Shown here in pieces: positions 36,378-43,336 of a stretch of 64,000 nucleotides of DNA. A model generated the notes under the pieces. It saw nothing but the letters and a program-made list of their open reading frames with translations. It was not told the DNA's origin and ran no database searches. The DNA lies in assembly GCF_001656035.1 (NCBI RefSeq), contig NZ_CP010029.1, forward strand, positions 172,410-236,409, read 5' to 3'. The position numbers and the translations under genes are program-made. This DNA comes from Yersinia entomophaga (lineage in GTDB: Bacteria; Pseudomonadota; Gammaproteobacteria; Enterobacterales; Enterobacteriaceae). Numbering within the stretch: the stretch's first letter is position 1; the number at the start of each line of letters is the position of its first letter.

Positions 36378-36722
36378 GGGTGTAATCTCAATCCTAAAGA
36401 TATTCACTACATGCAAAGCTCAATTAAAAATCAAACAGGAGCTCATACTGTTCTGGATAACGCTGCTGCATTAGCAAATGGAACACTTAAAGCTGCGGAT
36501 CTACCTGCTATTAAGGTTTGGCGGGATGCTACAGGGAAAATATGGACTCTAGACCATCGAAGATTGGCCGCATTTAAAATAGCAGGTCTTGAAAGCGTAC
36601 CAGTCCAATAGGCTACAGCCAAAGAAGTTGCAGGCCAAATGTGGAAAATGACAACAAAAACTGAAGGTAAGAGCATCATTTTAAAATTAGGTGATGGAAT
36701 TAAACAGATAATAGGTGGTTGA
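36174..36722 (+). pseudogene. Orphan Rhs C-terminal module 6: tip interrupted by an amber stop
   Basis: The frame runs through the core repeat and a tip with ParB-like features (AIKVWRDATGKIWTLDHRRLAAF, then GLESVPVQ). It is interrupted by TAG at 36609-36611. The same frame continues past the stop with ATAKEVAGQMWKMTTKTEG and SIILKLGDGIKQIIGG to a natural stop at 36720-36722, just ahead of the immunity gene. The core motif DPIGL has also become DSIGL, next to a presumed self-cleavage aspartate. Two lesions mark this as the most degraded of the complete cassettes, unless the amber is suppressed. Confidence 0.75.
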
Positions 36723-36723
36723 A

Positions 36724-36972
36724 ATGGAAAATGATTTATATCCTGTTGAAACTAGAGATGAATTAATTAAATTAATTTTATCTTTGGCTTCGGAAGCAAG
36801 AAATAATCCTGATGAGTGGGAGAATAATGATCTTCCATCTTTTTTAGAAGCGATGGCTTCATGGATGGAAGACATGGATGGTTTTTATAAGAATATGAAT
36901 AAGCCATGCCCAGATAATGCCAGTTGGAGTGTCCTTGCTGACGTATTAATGGCTGCCAGGATCTACGAATAA
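36724..36972 (+). CDS. Predicted immunity protein of cassette 6 (DUF7660-like)
   Basis: This small, very acidic protein of 82 residues has RDELIKLILSLASEARNNPDEWENNDLPSFLEAMASWMEDMDGFY and ends SWSVLADVLMAARIYE. The pattern matches a widespread family of small acidic proteins that I remember as DUF7660, found next to polymorphic toxin tips. The ATG at 36724 follows the natural tip stop by one base; a GTG at 36715 is less likely. It is intact even though its toxin is interrupted. Confidence 0.78.
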   Translation: MENDLYPVETRDELIKLILSLASEARNNPDEWENNDLPSFLEAMASWMEDMDGFYKNMNKPCPDNASWSVLADVLMAARIYE

Positions 36973-36979
36973 CTAAAAC

Positions 36980-37017
36980 AAGCCGGAATGATCATAAGGT
37001 ATCTTCCGGCTTGTTTT
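36980..37017 (+). terminator. Terminator of cassette 6
   Basis: AAGCCGGAA pairs perfectly with TTCCGGCTT, followed by GTTTT, just after immunity gene 6. Confidence 0.7.
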
Positions 37018-37025
37018 ACCTGTCA

Positions 37026-37160
37026 TCATGCCAATATATTCCCCTGCTGAATCCTAATCACCACCTGACCGGGCATTACGCTGATCGCCAGCGGTTGCCC
37101 GGTCAGGCCGCACTGCGTCAGCCAGTCCTCTGGCAGAGACAGATTGCCGTTATCCCGTAT
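37026..37160 (-). pseudogene. SymE-like gene tail, copy 6
   Basis: There are 135 bases of open minus-strand frame behind the common TAG, ending VVIRIQQGNILA and a stop (TGA here). Confidence 0.6.
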
Positions 37161-37171
37161 CTAGTTCACGT

Positions 37172-37375
37172 AACCACAGCCAGCCAGAACCCGGTTTAAA
37201 TTTCGCCGGCCAGCTTCTGGATGAAGAATCGGGGCTGCACTACAACCGCTTCCGCTACTACGACCCGCAGGCCTGCTGTTACTTAAGCCCGGACCCGATA
37301 GGGCTGGCGGGGGGCGAGAATACTTACGGGTATGTACATAATCCTCTGTCATGGGTCGACCCATTAGGCTTAGCA
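37172..37375 (+). repeat. rhs-core repeat copy 7
   Basis: Near-identical to the others, with an AAATTTCGCC variant near its start. The variable end, [22 protein letters not shown], is closest to copy 4. Confidence 0.9.
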
Positions 37376-37822
37376 GGATGTTCTACCACACTTGGTAGGA
37401 ACATGATGGAGGCGATGGGACTGCCGCGTTCTACGAAATGGACTGGGCATCAAGCCCACCATATAATCCCGAAAGAATTAGCTAACCATCCAGCATTAAA
37501 GAAGATCAAATATTATATTGACGATGCCGGAAACGGTATCTTCCTCAGAAGAGTCGATGATGGCACTAGTGCGATGGCAAGGCATCAGGGAAGTCATGAT
37601 GGATATACACAAGCAGTTAAAAATGCTTTAGATAAAATAGATCTTAATCAATCTAAAGGCGCTATTTTGAATCAAGTGAAAGAAATCCAAGGAATTTCTC
37701 GGAAAGGGTTAGAGAATGGCCACCCAATCAGACCACTTGATATGGATAAAGCAGGTGGTGCATTAGGAAATGGAAAGGTTAATGCTGTCTGGACTAATAT
37801 TTTCACTAAAGGTGGCTGGTAA
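37172..37822 (+). CDS. Orphan Rhs C-terminal module 7: core repeat plus AHH nuclease tip
   Basis: The frame is open from the core repeat into a tip of about 147 residues. It has the AHH-type signature HQAHHIIPKELANHPALKKI, then YYIDDAGNGIFLRR and HQGSHDGYTQAVKNALDKI. AHH toxins belong to the HNH/EndoVII superfamily and are expected to cut DNA. No start codon lies upstream in frame, so the module is probably silent in place. The tip looks complete and its stop overlaps the immunity start by one base. Confidence 0.75.
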   Translation, partial: NHSQPEPGLNFAGQLLDEESGLHYNRFRYYDPQACCYLSPDPIGLAGGENTYGYVHNPLSWVDPLGLAGCSTTLGRNMMEAMGLPRSTKWTGHQAHHIIPKELANHPALKKIKYYIDDAGNGIFLRRVDDGTSAMARHQGSHDGYTQAVKNALDKIDLNQSKGAILNQVKEIQGISRKGLENGHPIRPLDMDKAGGALGNGKVNAVWTNIFTKGGW

Positions 37823-38343
37823 TGGATCAAAGATACATAATCGAACCTATTGAATTTGCATTTACAAATGCTCTCTTTAAAGGGTTGTCTGAAGCTATAA
37901 GCCAGAAGGTTATTGTTATTAATAATGTTGATGATGCTTATAAGTATGCGTTTGAGCAGAACCTCCCATCGGGTTATAAAGTTTGGAATGATACGATTGA
38001 ACAATGTCGTAAATCTTTAAGGAAAAATAAGAAGTTCCAAGAGGCTTATGATTTTGTTAATGGTAATCTTGAAAGTTTACAGGTTAAAAATGCATCATCA
38101 CTTATTGAGTTTAGAAAGAAGAGAATAAAGAAAACGAATACCGCTCATGATGACTTTATTTTCTCTGAAGCTAAAGAAGATGCGTTTTTTGTATTGTCTA
38201 CAGTAGCGGTCAATAGATACTTAGATAACTTTATAAAAGACTCCTTTCTTGAAGATATATATGCACTTTACAAAGCAGGTGCGTGGCCGTGTGGTATGAA
38301 AGGAAGTGTCATCTTGGTTTTTGACCCAGCATCGCTTAGTTAA
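37822..38343 (+). CDS. Predicted immunity protein of cassette 7 (AGxWPxG family)
   Basis: This 173-residue protein begins inside the tip stop (TAATG). Its C-terminal part, DSFLEDIYALYKAGAWPCG and the following strand VILVFD, matches the end of immunity protein 5 ([10 protein letters not shown]). The N-terminal half (IIEPIEFAFTNALFKGLSEA, FEQNLPSGYKVWNDTIEQC) is different and probably carries the specificity for the AHH tip. Position and coupling support an immunity role. Confidence 0.8.
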   Translation: MDQRYIIEPIEFAFTNALFKGLSEAISQKVIVINNVDDAYKYAFEQNLPSGYKVWNDTIEQCRKSLRKNKKFQEAYDFVNGNLESLQVKNASSLIEFRKKRIKKTNTAHDDFIFSEAKEDAFFVLSTVAVNRYLDNFIKDSFLEDIYALYKAGAWPCGMKGSVILVFDPASLS

Positions 38344-38378
38344 TATTATTAACTCTTTAGATTAAATGTGTAAATAAA

Positions 38379-38419
38379 AGCCGGGAAGGGCCTCTTTGGG
38401 TCTTCCCGGCTATTTTTTT
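38379..38419 (+). terminator. Terminator of cassette 7
   Basis: AGCCGGGAAG pairs with CTTCCCGGCT, followed by ATTTTTTT. The best terminator in the array; its stem resembles that of cassette 2. Confidence 0.85.
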
Positions 38420-38432
38420 ATCTGTTGTTACG

Positions 38433-38561
38433 TCACAGATTACCCTGCCGAACCTTAATCACCACCTGACCAGGCATCACGCTGATCGCCAGCGGTTGCC
38501 CGGTCAGGCCGCACTGCGTCAGCCAGTTCTCTGGCAGAGACAGCTTGCCGTTATCCCGTAT
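38433..38561 (-). pseudogene. SymE-like gene tail, copy 7 (end of array)
   Basis: There are 129 bases of open minus-strand frame behind the common TAG, ending VVIKVRQGNL and a stop. This copy is not followed by an rhs-core repeat: homology ends at TATCTAGTTCAC, after which the tail of a different tip begins. Confidence 0.6.
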
Positions 38562-38569
38562 CTAGTTCA

Positions 38570-38743
38570 CAGCAATATTATGATCTTCAATATGGTCAAG
38601 GTCGTAAAACTAGGCCAACTGATATCCAGTATGTATCAAAATGGAAATAAAACTCTTGATGATTTCTTTAGGAATATCTAATAGATAATTCAAATGTTGC
38701 AGTGGAAAAATTGATTCGTTTCTTTGATGAAATGAATAAATAG
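38570..38743 (+). pseudogene. Relic of an eighth tip/immunity pair
   Basis: After the last SymE-like tail, the plus strand reads QQYYDLQYGQGRKTRPTDIQ and YVSKWK then stops (38648-38650), like the last residues of an Rhs tip. A second frame begins with ATG at 38631 inside that end (MYQNGNKTLDDFFR) and stops at 38681. The sequence resumes in another frame with EYLIDNSNVAVEKLIRFFDE to a stop at 38741-38743. This looks like an immunity gene cut short by a frameshift or internal deletion. It probably marks the oldest, eroded end of the array. Confidence 0.5.
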
Positions 38744-39120
38744 CAAATGAGATATCTCGTATCTTTACGAGAAGGTGATGAGAATGATGCTGTAAAAGCG
38801 AAAGAAGAGTGGGGGTTGTATGTTTTTTGTGCGATCTTGTTTTTTTGTTTACACTCTTAAATTCTATGTAATTACATCCATGAATTTAAATCCTAAAAGT
38901 GACATTTTCCAAGCGTTTAAAATTATTGTAATTAAATAACGTTGTTGTATTTTAAAAGTGAGTCTTTGATTTTTTAAATGTCTAAATTGGCAATGATGGT
39001 GTTGAATTTTTTATATTTTAAATCTAACTATTTCATAATTATATGCTGTTATTTTTTATTAAATAGCAAGTCATTTTTATCGCTAATGGTTTGATAGTGA
39101 CGCGCTATTCATCTATATCA
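38744..39120. other. AT-rich region without a gene
   Basis: About 380 bases between the array's end and the 3' end of the minus-strand acyltransferase gene. Very AT-rich, with no credible frame, hairpin terminator or RNA gene that I can see. Confidence 0.4.
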
Positions 39121-40086
39121 TTAGAAAGAAATAAACCTTGAGGTCAGTTTGTTTAATAATAGAACCCGAGAAAGCAATACCGATGCAATAAAGACGGAGA
39201 ATAGCAGTGTGAATCTTAGGGTGATGTCTGATAAATTATAGGCACTAGAGATAAAATAGAATATGCCATCGTGGAGAATATAAACTCCTATCATCGATGG
39301 GCTGATATAAGCTAGTGTCTTTCTTATCCATTCATATTTAGTATCAAAATTATCAAAGATAACAAACAGACATAGACTCAAAATGAGTACATGAAAGTTA
39401 TCAAGAAAATAGCCAGCATTAACCGTTTTATACACGTGCAGAGACATAAAGCTCTCATAGAAATACATCGATATAGCTGTAGGGACGATCAATAGTTTAG
39501 CCGCTATTCTGACTTTTATGTTTTTAGTGATTTCTCTACCTTTGGTTGAACAGAGAAAACGTCCGACCATATAGTAAAATACCCATGTCCAAAGCCTGAA
39601 GTACTGGGGGAAATCGATTAAATAAGGTCTTTCGGTAAAAGTACTGATAATATCAATGGAAACTGAAAAGATTAATAATCCACCTAAGGTAAAGAAGGTT
39701 TGCCTGTTATTTTTAAGTATTTTAGATATTATCGGATTTATTACATAAATAAGCGCGATGCTAAATAACAGCCAGCTTTGCAGGAAATAACCTTTTTTAA
39801 ATCCATCTTCATTGATGAAGTAAAATAAAACGTTCCAGAATATTATGATTGTTAAAATGGATTTGATCTTTCTTAATATATCCTGCCTTGTGATTTCTTC
39901 AATCGAGTCAATATAACCTATTATCATGAAAAACAGCGGTGTTGCTATAATAGATAAGAAATAGAGGATACTCATAACCTCACCGCTTAAAAAACAGCTG
40001 TCGGAACAGGTTTTACTAGCAGAGTAGAATGTGACCGCAGAAAAGCAGCTAAGGCTCTTTAGCGCATGGAGGCCGACATTTCTCAT
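39121..40086 (-). CDS. Acyltransferase-3 family membrane protein
   Basis: This 321-residue protein has about ten hydrophobic segments in the arrangement of acyltransferase-3 (OafA/WecH-like) proteins. It has RNVGLHALKSLSCFSAVTFY at the start, an ATPLFFMIIGYI segment and the late YISPSMIGVYILHDGIFYF motif. Members add O-acetyl groups to surface sugars or peptidoglycan. The usual R/H pair of the first helix is weak (no clear H in LSCFSAV), so activity is uncertain. It is AT-rich, unlike the core genes, and borders the Rhs array, which suggests an acquired gene that modifies the cell surface. Confidence 0.7.
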   Translation of the reverse strand: MRNVGLHALKSLSCFSAVTFYSASKTCSDSCFLSGEVMSILYFLSIIATPLFFMIIGYIDSIEEITRQDILRKIKSILTIIIFWNVLFYFINEDGFKKGYFLQSWLLFSIALIYVINPIISKILKNNRQTFFTLGGLLIFSVSIDIISTFTERPYLIDFPQYFRLWTWVFYYMVGRFLCSTKGREITKNIKVRIAAKLLIVPTAISMYFYESFMSLHVYKTVNAGYFLDNFHVLILSLCLFVIFDNFDTKYEWIRKTLAYISPSMIGVYILHDGIFYFISSAYNLSDITLRFTLLFSVFIASVLLSRVLLLNKLTSRFISF

Positions 40087-40723
40087 AATTGAATCGTCAC
40101 ATAAGAGGGGAGTCCAGAGGGCAAAGCGATGCCCTTTATCATCTGACTTGGTGCAATTTTTTTTGGCTGACTGTGTCTGATCACATACCGCAGTTTGTTC
40201 ATTGTCACACCTTGGGTTTGCAACAGAAAACTCGCTATCTCATCTATTCATTTTAAGATATCTTTGCACAAAACGAAATTTCTGTCACCGTTCATAGTGA
40301 CTAACTGAAATTCATAACATCAGGTAGGAATTTTGCCATCACTCCCTCGTTTATTCCCCCTTTGTTCTTACCTTTTAACTCTATTTTGCCAATCCGTTAA
40401 TTTTTATTGGTGTCAGAGTATTCCTACACAAAAGCGTCTCACTGTCCTATATAACCTAAAAATGCCCTGTGTTTTACTGATTGAACATAAAATCCGTCGG
40501 TAAGATAGCGGCCATAAATTAAAGAATCGCTTCTACAACCATAAGGAAGTTGATTGCTTAGGTTCTCAGCAAAAAAGATCGCGTATTGGCGTAAGTTTGC
40601 CTTGAACCCGGATTGGTGCTTTGCACGTTGATGTGGGGATAGGCAGTCCGTGGCCTGCATGGAGCCTGATATTACGGGTAAAGGCATGGATTATCTTTTT
40701 TGTTCGACGTCTTATTTTAGGAT
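40087..40723. promoter_or_regulatory. Divergent intergenic region of the acyltransferase and the LuxR-type regulator
   Basis: About 640 bases hold no convincing gene. The region must carry the promoters of both flanking genes. A minus-strand frame of 82 codons (40687-40439) has no recognisable content or ribosome site and I do not accept it. Confidence 0.4.
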
Positions 40724-41335
40724 GTGAGTAAAATGATAAGTTGCATGGTGGTAGATAATGATAGATATCTGACCCTTGGGATCATATCTATGGTTAAAAA
40801 AATATTTACCGGAATGGGAAGCAAGGAAGATATTAAGTTTTATAAGCGTCCATTCCATCCAGTTGATGTTGTATTTATCGGCGTTGATGAATCCAACTTT
40901 TTTGAGGCGTTAGCCCGCCTAGAGAAAATAGCGCTGGATACTAAGGTTTTCCTGATTGCGGATTTAAGGTTAAGTAGTTTCTTTCAGGGAATCCCCGGAT
41001 TCCATAATGTCACCATGATTTATCGTGAAGAAACTATAGACAGCCTAGAGTCCAAAATTACCGGCGTTATTAAACGAACATTCCGTATCCTCACTGAAGC
41101 TGCATCCGATCGTAAAGTAGATCAGCATGAAGTCGTTCAGAATGATGAGCAAAACTTTCTTACGCCAAGTGAAAATGCCGTTCTGGCGTTGTTCAATGAA
41201 GGCTTTTCCGGCGGTGATATCGCCAAAATCCTTAAGAAGAGTCAAAAGACTGTGAGCGGGCAAAAGCGCTCTGCGATGAGAAAGTTGGGTGTAAGAACTG
41301 ATGTTGAATTGATTAAGATGTTTATGTTCAAGTAA
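40724..41335 (+). CDS. LuxR-family transcriptional regulator with a degenerate receiver-like domain
   Basis: This 203-residue protein ends in a LuxR-type helix-turn-helix (about 140-200; FLTPSENAVLALFNEGFSGGDIAKIL, then SQKTVSGQKRSAMRKLGVRTDVEL). The N-terminal ~125 residues have a response-regulator-like start (CMVVDNDRYLTLGI). They do not show a clear phospho-acceptor aspartate and lysine set, so it probably does not take phosphate. It resembles the RcsA/BglJ type of unphosphorylated partner. The start may be GTG 40724 or ATG 40733; an AGGATGTGAG stretch overlaps both. Targets are unknown; the nearby acyltransferase is a candidate. Confidence 0.78.
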   Translation: MSKMISCMVVDNDRYLTLGIISMVKKIFTGMGSKEDIKFYKRPFHPVDVVFIGVDESNFFEALARLEKIALDTKVFLIADLRLSSFFQGIPGFHNVTMIYREETIDSLESKITGVIKRTFRILTEAASDRKVDQHEVVQNDEQNFLTPSENAVLALFNEGFSGGDIAKILKKSQKTVSGQKRSAMRKLGVRTDVELIKMFMFK

Positions 41336-41461
41336 AGAAGTTTAGATATACATGCGTCAACGTCTATTGTTGACTTAAACATCGGGCACTGAATTTGCCT
41401 TTTTGACACCGATGACACCACGGTGATTGCTAATTTTACCGTCAGGAGTTTAAGGGGTACT

Positions 41462-41484
41462 CAGTCCCCATCGATAGGGGACTG
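41462..41484. terminator. Hairpin between convergent genes
   Basis: CAGTCCCC pairs with GGGGACTG around a seven-base loop, between the LuxR-type gene and the convergent cold-shock-domain gene. There is no T tract on either side, so termination would be weak. Confidence 0.4.
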
Positions 41485-41497
41485 GTAGATAAGAGGG

Positions 41498-41980
41498 TTA
41501 AATATTTTTCAGCTTGGCTACAGTGCTATCAATATCGATTTCGTGATCGGAGAAGGTATAAGTCACGTTTTGATGAGTGGTTACCGATAGCATTTTCAGG
41601 GGAACCGTTTTTTCCGCAATGTTTTCTTCCTGCGGGCGAATTTTATTCATCAACAGTCCAACAGAAAGCACGGTATTAGCTTTATCCACCTCTGCCTGAG
41701 CCGGTACTTCTTTAGTAAATGTTTTGAAAGACTTAATGCTGGTAAGTTTGATTCTCTCATTGGCAATAAAAATGTATTTGCTCTCAATGGCAACTTTAAC
41801 TGCAAAAGCTGATAAACCTTTGCTGTTGGTCGTTGGTTCAAAAGTCACTTCCGCATTTTTCTTAATCATCTCGGGATTAGCAACTTTAATAACGTGAAAA
41901 TAACGGTTATCTCCGTTTTCATCGGTGATAAAACCAAAACCTTTATCTTCAAAAAAAGTTGTTATTCTACCGTTCATCAT
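41498..41980 (-). CDS. Cold-shock-domain protein with a C-terminal extension
   Basis: The first ~65 of 160 residues form a cold-shock domain (MNGRITTFFEDKGFGFITDENG with RNP1 KGFGFI; the RNP2 region reads RYFHVIK in place of VFVHF). The last ~90 residues (KYIFIANERIKLTSIKSFKTF, SVGLLMNKIRPQEEN, VTTHQNVTYTFSDHEIDID) look like a compact beta-rich domain that I do not recognise. Csp proteins bind single-stranded RNA and melt structure; the altered RNP2 suggests different binding. It lies ~300 bases from cspE, head to head. Confidence 0.75.
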   Translation of the reverse strand: MMNGRITTFFEDKGFGFITDENGDNRYFHVIKVANPEMIKKNAEVTFEPTTNSKGLSAFAVKVAIESKYIFIANERIKLTSIKSFKTFTKEVPAQAEVDKANTVLSVGLLMNKIRPQEENIAEKTVPLKMLSVTTHQNVTYTFSDHEIDIDSTVAKLKNI

Positions 41981-42264
41981 GTATCTCGTTTAAGCCAGTC
42001 TATTAGTTGCCTATGATACAGGGGAATGCTTTACAGATACAGCCTGAGACCTTTGCCACGTTTATTAGCATTGGGAATCACCATAGATTTGGTTGCAACT
42101 TAGGCAGAAATGCAAAGTATTCACACTGACAGTGTGGCAGAGATTGGTGATTCTATCTGTTTTTCTCTTTTTTGTGATCTACATTCTGGACAAAACATCG
42201 TTCAATTGCTGTACTGTAATTGACACGGTTGTTGTGTCCAACTATTCACGTAAAGGTATGTTTG

Positions 42265-42474
42265 ATGTCTAAGATTAAAGGTAGCGTTAAGTGGTTCAAT
42301 GAATCCAAAGGTTTCGGCTTCATTACCCCAGAAGATGGCAGTAAGGACGTTTTCGTTCATTTCTCTGCCATCGCTAGCAATGGTTTCAAAACTCTTGCTG
42401 AAGGCCAGCGTGTAGAATTTGAAATCACGAACGGTGCCAAAGGGCCATCTGCTGCTAATGTTATCGCTATCTAA
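42265..42474 (+). CDS. cspE: Cold-shock-like RNA chaperone CspE
   Basis: This 69-residue protein is nearly identical to E. coli CspE ([20 protein letters not shown], then [20 protein letters not shown]). RNP1 and RNP2 are intact. It binds single-stranded RNA/DNA and acts as a transcription antiterminator. The start at 42265 matches the family; an upstream frame from 42220 is only leader sequence. The leader before the ATG is long and a strong terminator follows, so it is a single-gene unit. Confidence 0.97.
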   Translation: MSKIKGSVKWFNESKGFGFITPEDGSKDVFVHFSAIASNGFKTLAEGQRVEFEITNGAKGPSAANVIAI

Positions 42475-42490
42475 GTAGCCAATATTCTTA

Positions 42491-42519
42491 AAAACCCGCC
42501 CCATGGGCGGGTTTTTTTA
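42491..42519 (+). terminator. Rho-independent terminator of cspE
   Basis: AAACCCGCC pairs with GGCGGGTTT around a CCATG-type loop, followed by seven T, 17 bases after the stop. Confidence 0.9.
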
Positions 42520-42649
42520 TGGCTGAAAATAGAGCCAGAGCCCGTTTTCGATGATTACAGTATGAGATGACCGTCCGATAAAACCTGGGTCTGGTTGTTG
42601 AGATTCAGGCAGTGAGGCTACAGCTCATCTTAAACGTTATCTTGAAATA

Positions 42650-42742
42650 CTAGAATAAATAAACCTTCAGGAATGCCAGCGAGATCAATACGCAAAGGCC
42701 AACCATCAGTAATTCTGTTAGTGTTTTAGGTGATCCAAACAT
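42650..42742 (-). CDS. Possible 30-residue membrane peptide
   Basis: A minus-strand frame between cspE and crcB encodes a peptide that begins MFGSPKTLTELLMVGLCVL and ends AFLKVYLF. It has a short polar start, then one hydrophobic helix with a single lysine near its end, like known small membrane proteins. A GGGA lies about ten bases before the ATG. I do not recognise it, and conservation in relatives is the needed test. Confidence 0.4.
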   Translation of the reverse strand: MFGSPKTLTELLMVGLCVLISLAFLKVYLF

Positions 42743-42878
42743 GTTATTTATCCCGCGTTTCAGTGCATTAAGGTGAAACTGTTCTCAGGATACGGATTAT
42801 CTAATTTGAAACTTAAGAAAACATTAAGGGGATAAATAGCGCACTTAAAAGTGAGAGGAGTCCCCGATTTTTGCTTTT

Positions 42879-43268
42879 TTACTGTGCGCTCCACATGTTC
42901 ACTAACATAAAGGCCAGCATTGTCATAGCTAACGAACCCGCCAGATTGAATAATATAGTCAGCCCGGCCCAAATGAATTTACTGTCTTGTAGCAAGTACA
43001 CCACTTCCAGCGAAAAAGTTGAGAATGTTGTCAGCCCGCCGCAAAAGCCAGTTGTTATTAGCATTTTCCAAACTGGATCAAGGTGCGTCATTCGATTGAA
43101 TAAGGCTAATGTCAGGCCAATAATAAAAGCGCCAACCAGGTTAACAGTGAGAGTGCCAATAGGTACGTTGGGAGATAACCCGTTTAATTTCATGCTGATA
43201 AGCCAACGTAGCGTACTGCCAACGCCACCGCCGATAAAGACTGCCAGTAATGTGGGGAACATAAACAC
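42879..43268 (-). CDS. crcB: Fluoride channel CrcB/FluC
   Basis: This 129-residue protein has four membrane helices in the dual-topology Fluc fold: [20 protein letters not shown] at the start, [20 protein letters not shown] (with the conserved N) and [20 protein letters not shown], which holds the TTFSTFS track. It exports fluoride. A fluoride riboswitch lies just upstream on the same strand, so expression should respond to the ion. Confidence 0.96.
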   Translation of the reverse strand: MFMFPTLLAVFIGGGVGSTLRWLISMKLNGLSPNVPIGTLTVNLVGAFIIGLTLALFNRMTHLDPVWKMLITTGFCGGLTTFSTFSLEVVYLLQDSKFIWAGLTILFNLAGSLAMTMLAFMLVNMWSAQ

Positions 43269-43270
43269 CT

Positions 43271-43332
43271 TTCTTGTTATCAGGGAGTTTGCAGAAAGGC
43301 TTAGGCGTAATTCTACGCACCTTTCTGAGAAG
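43271..43332 (-). promoter_or_regulatory. Hairpin region between the riboswitch and crcB (likely expression platform)
   Basis: On the minus strand CAGAAAGG, with an inner GCGTA/TACGC stem, pairs with CCTTTCTG just after the aptamer. The last part before the crcB start contains the AAAGG ribosome site. No T tract follows, so control is more likely through translation or an alternative fold than simple termination. Confidence 0.5.
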
Positions 43333-43336
43333 GTAA

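Noticed and set aside
31303..37364. Repeated minus-strand proline/serine-rich frames in each core repeat (containing PPPALSGP and [10 protein letters not shown])
   Set aside because: They are exact antisense shadows of the rhs-core codons, repeat only because the core repeats, and have no ribosome site.
30144..38561. Regularly spaced repeats suggesting a CRISPR-like or integron array
   Set aside because: Repeats are ~350 bp, protein-coding on both strands and separated by 0.6-1 kb gene pairs. There is no cas or integrase gene and no attC-like hairpin.
40160..40200. CRP-like palindrome TGTGT-CTGA-TCACA
   Set aside because: The spacing is four bases where CRP sites need six.
40439..40687. 82-codon minus-strand frame
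   Set aside because: No ribosome site, no homology that I can recognise, in a promoter region.
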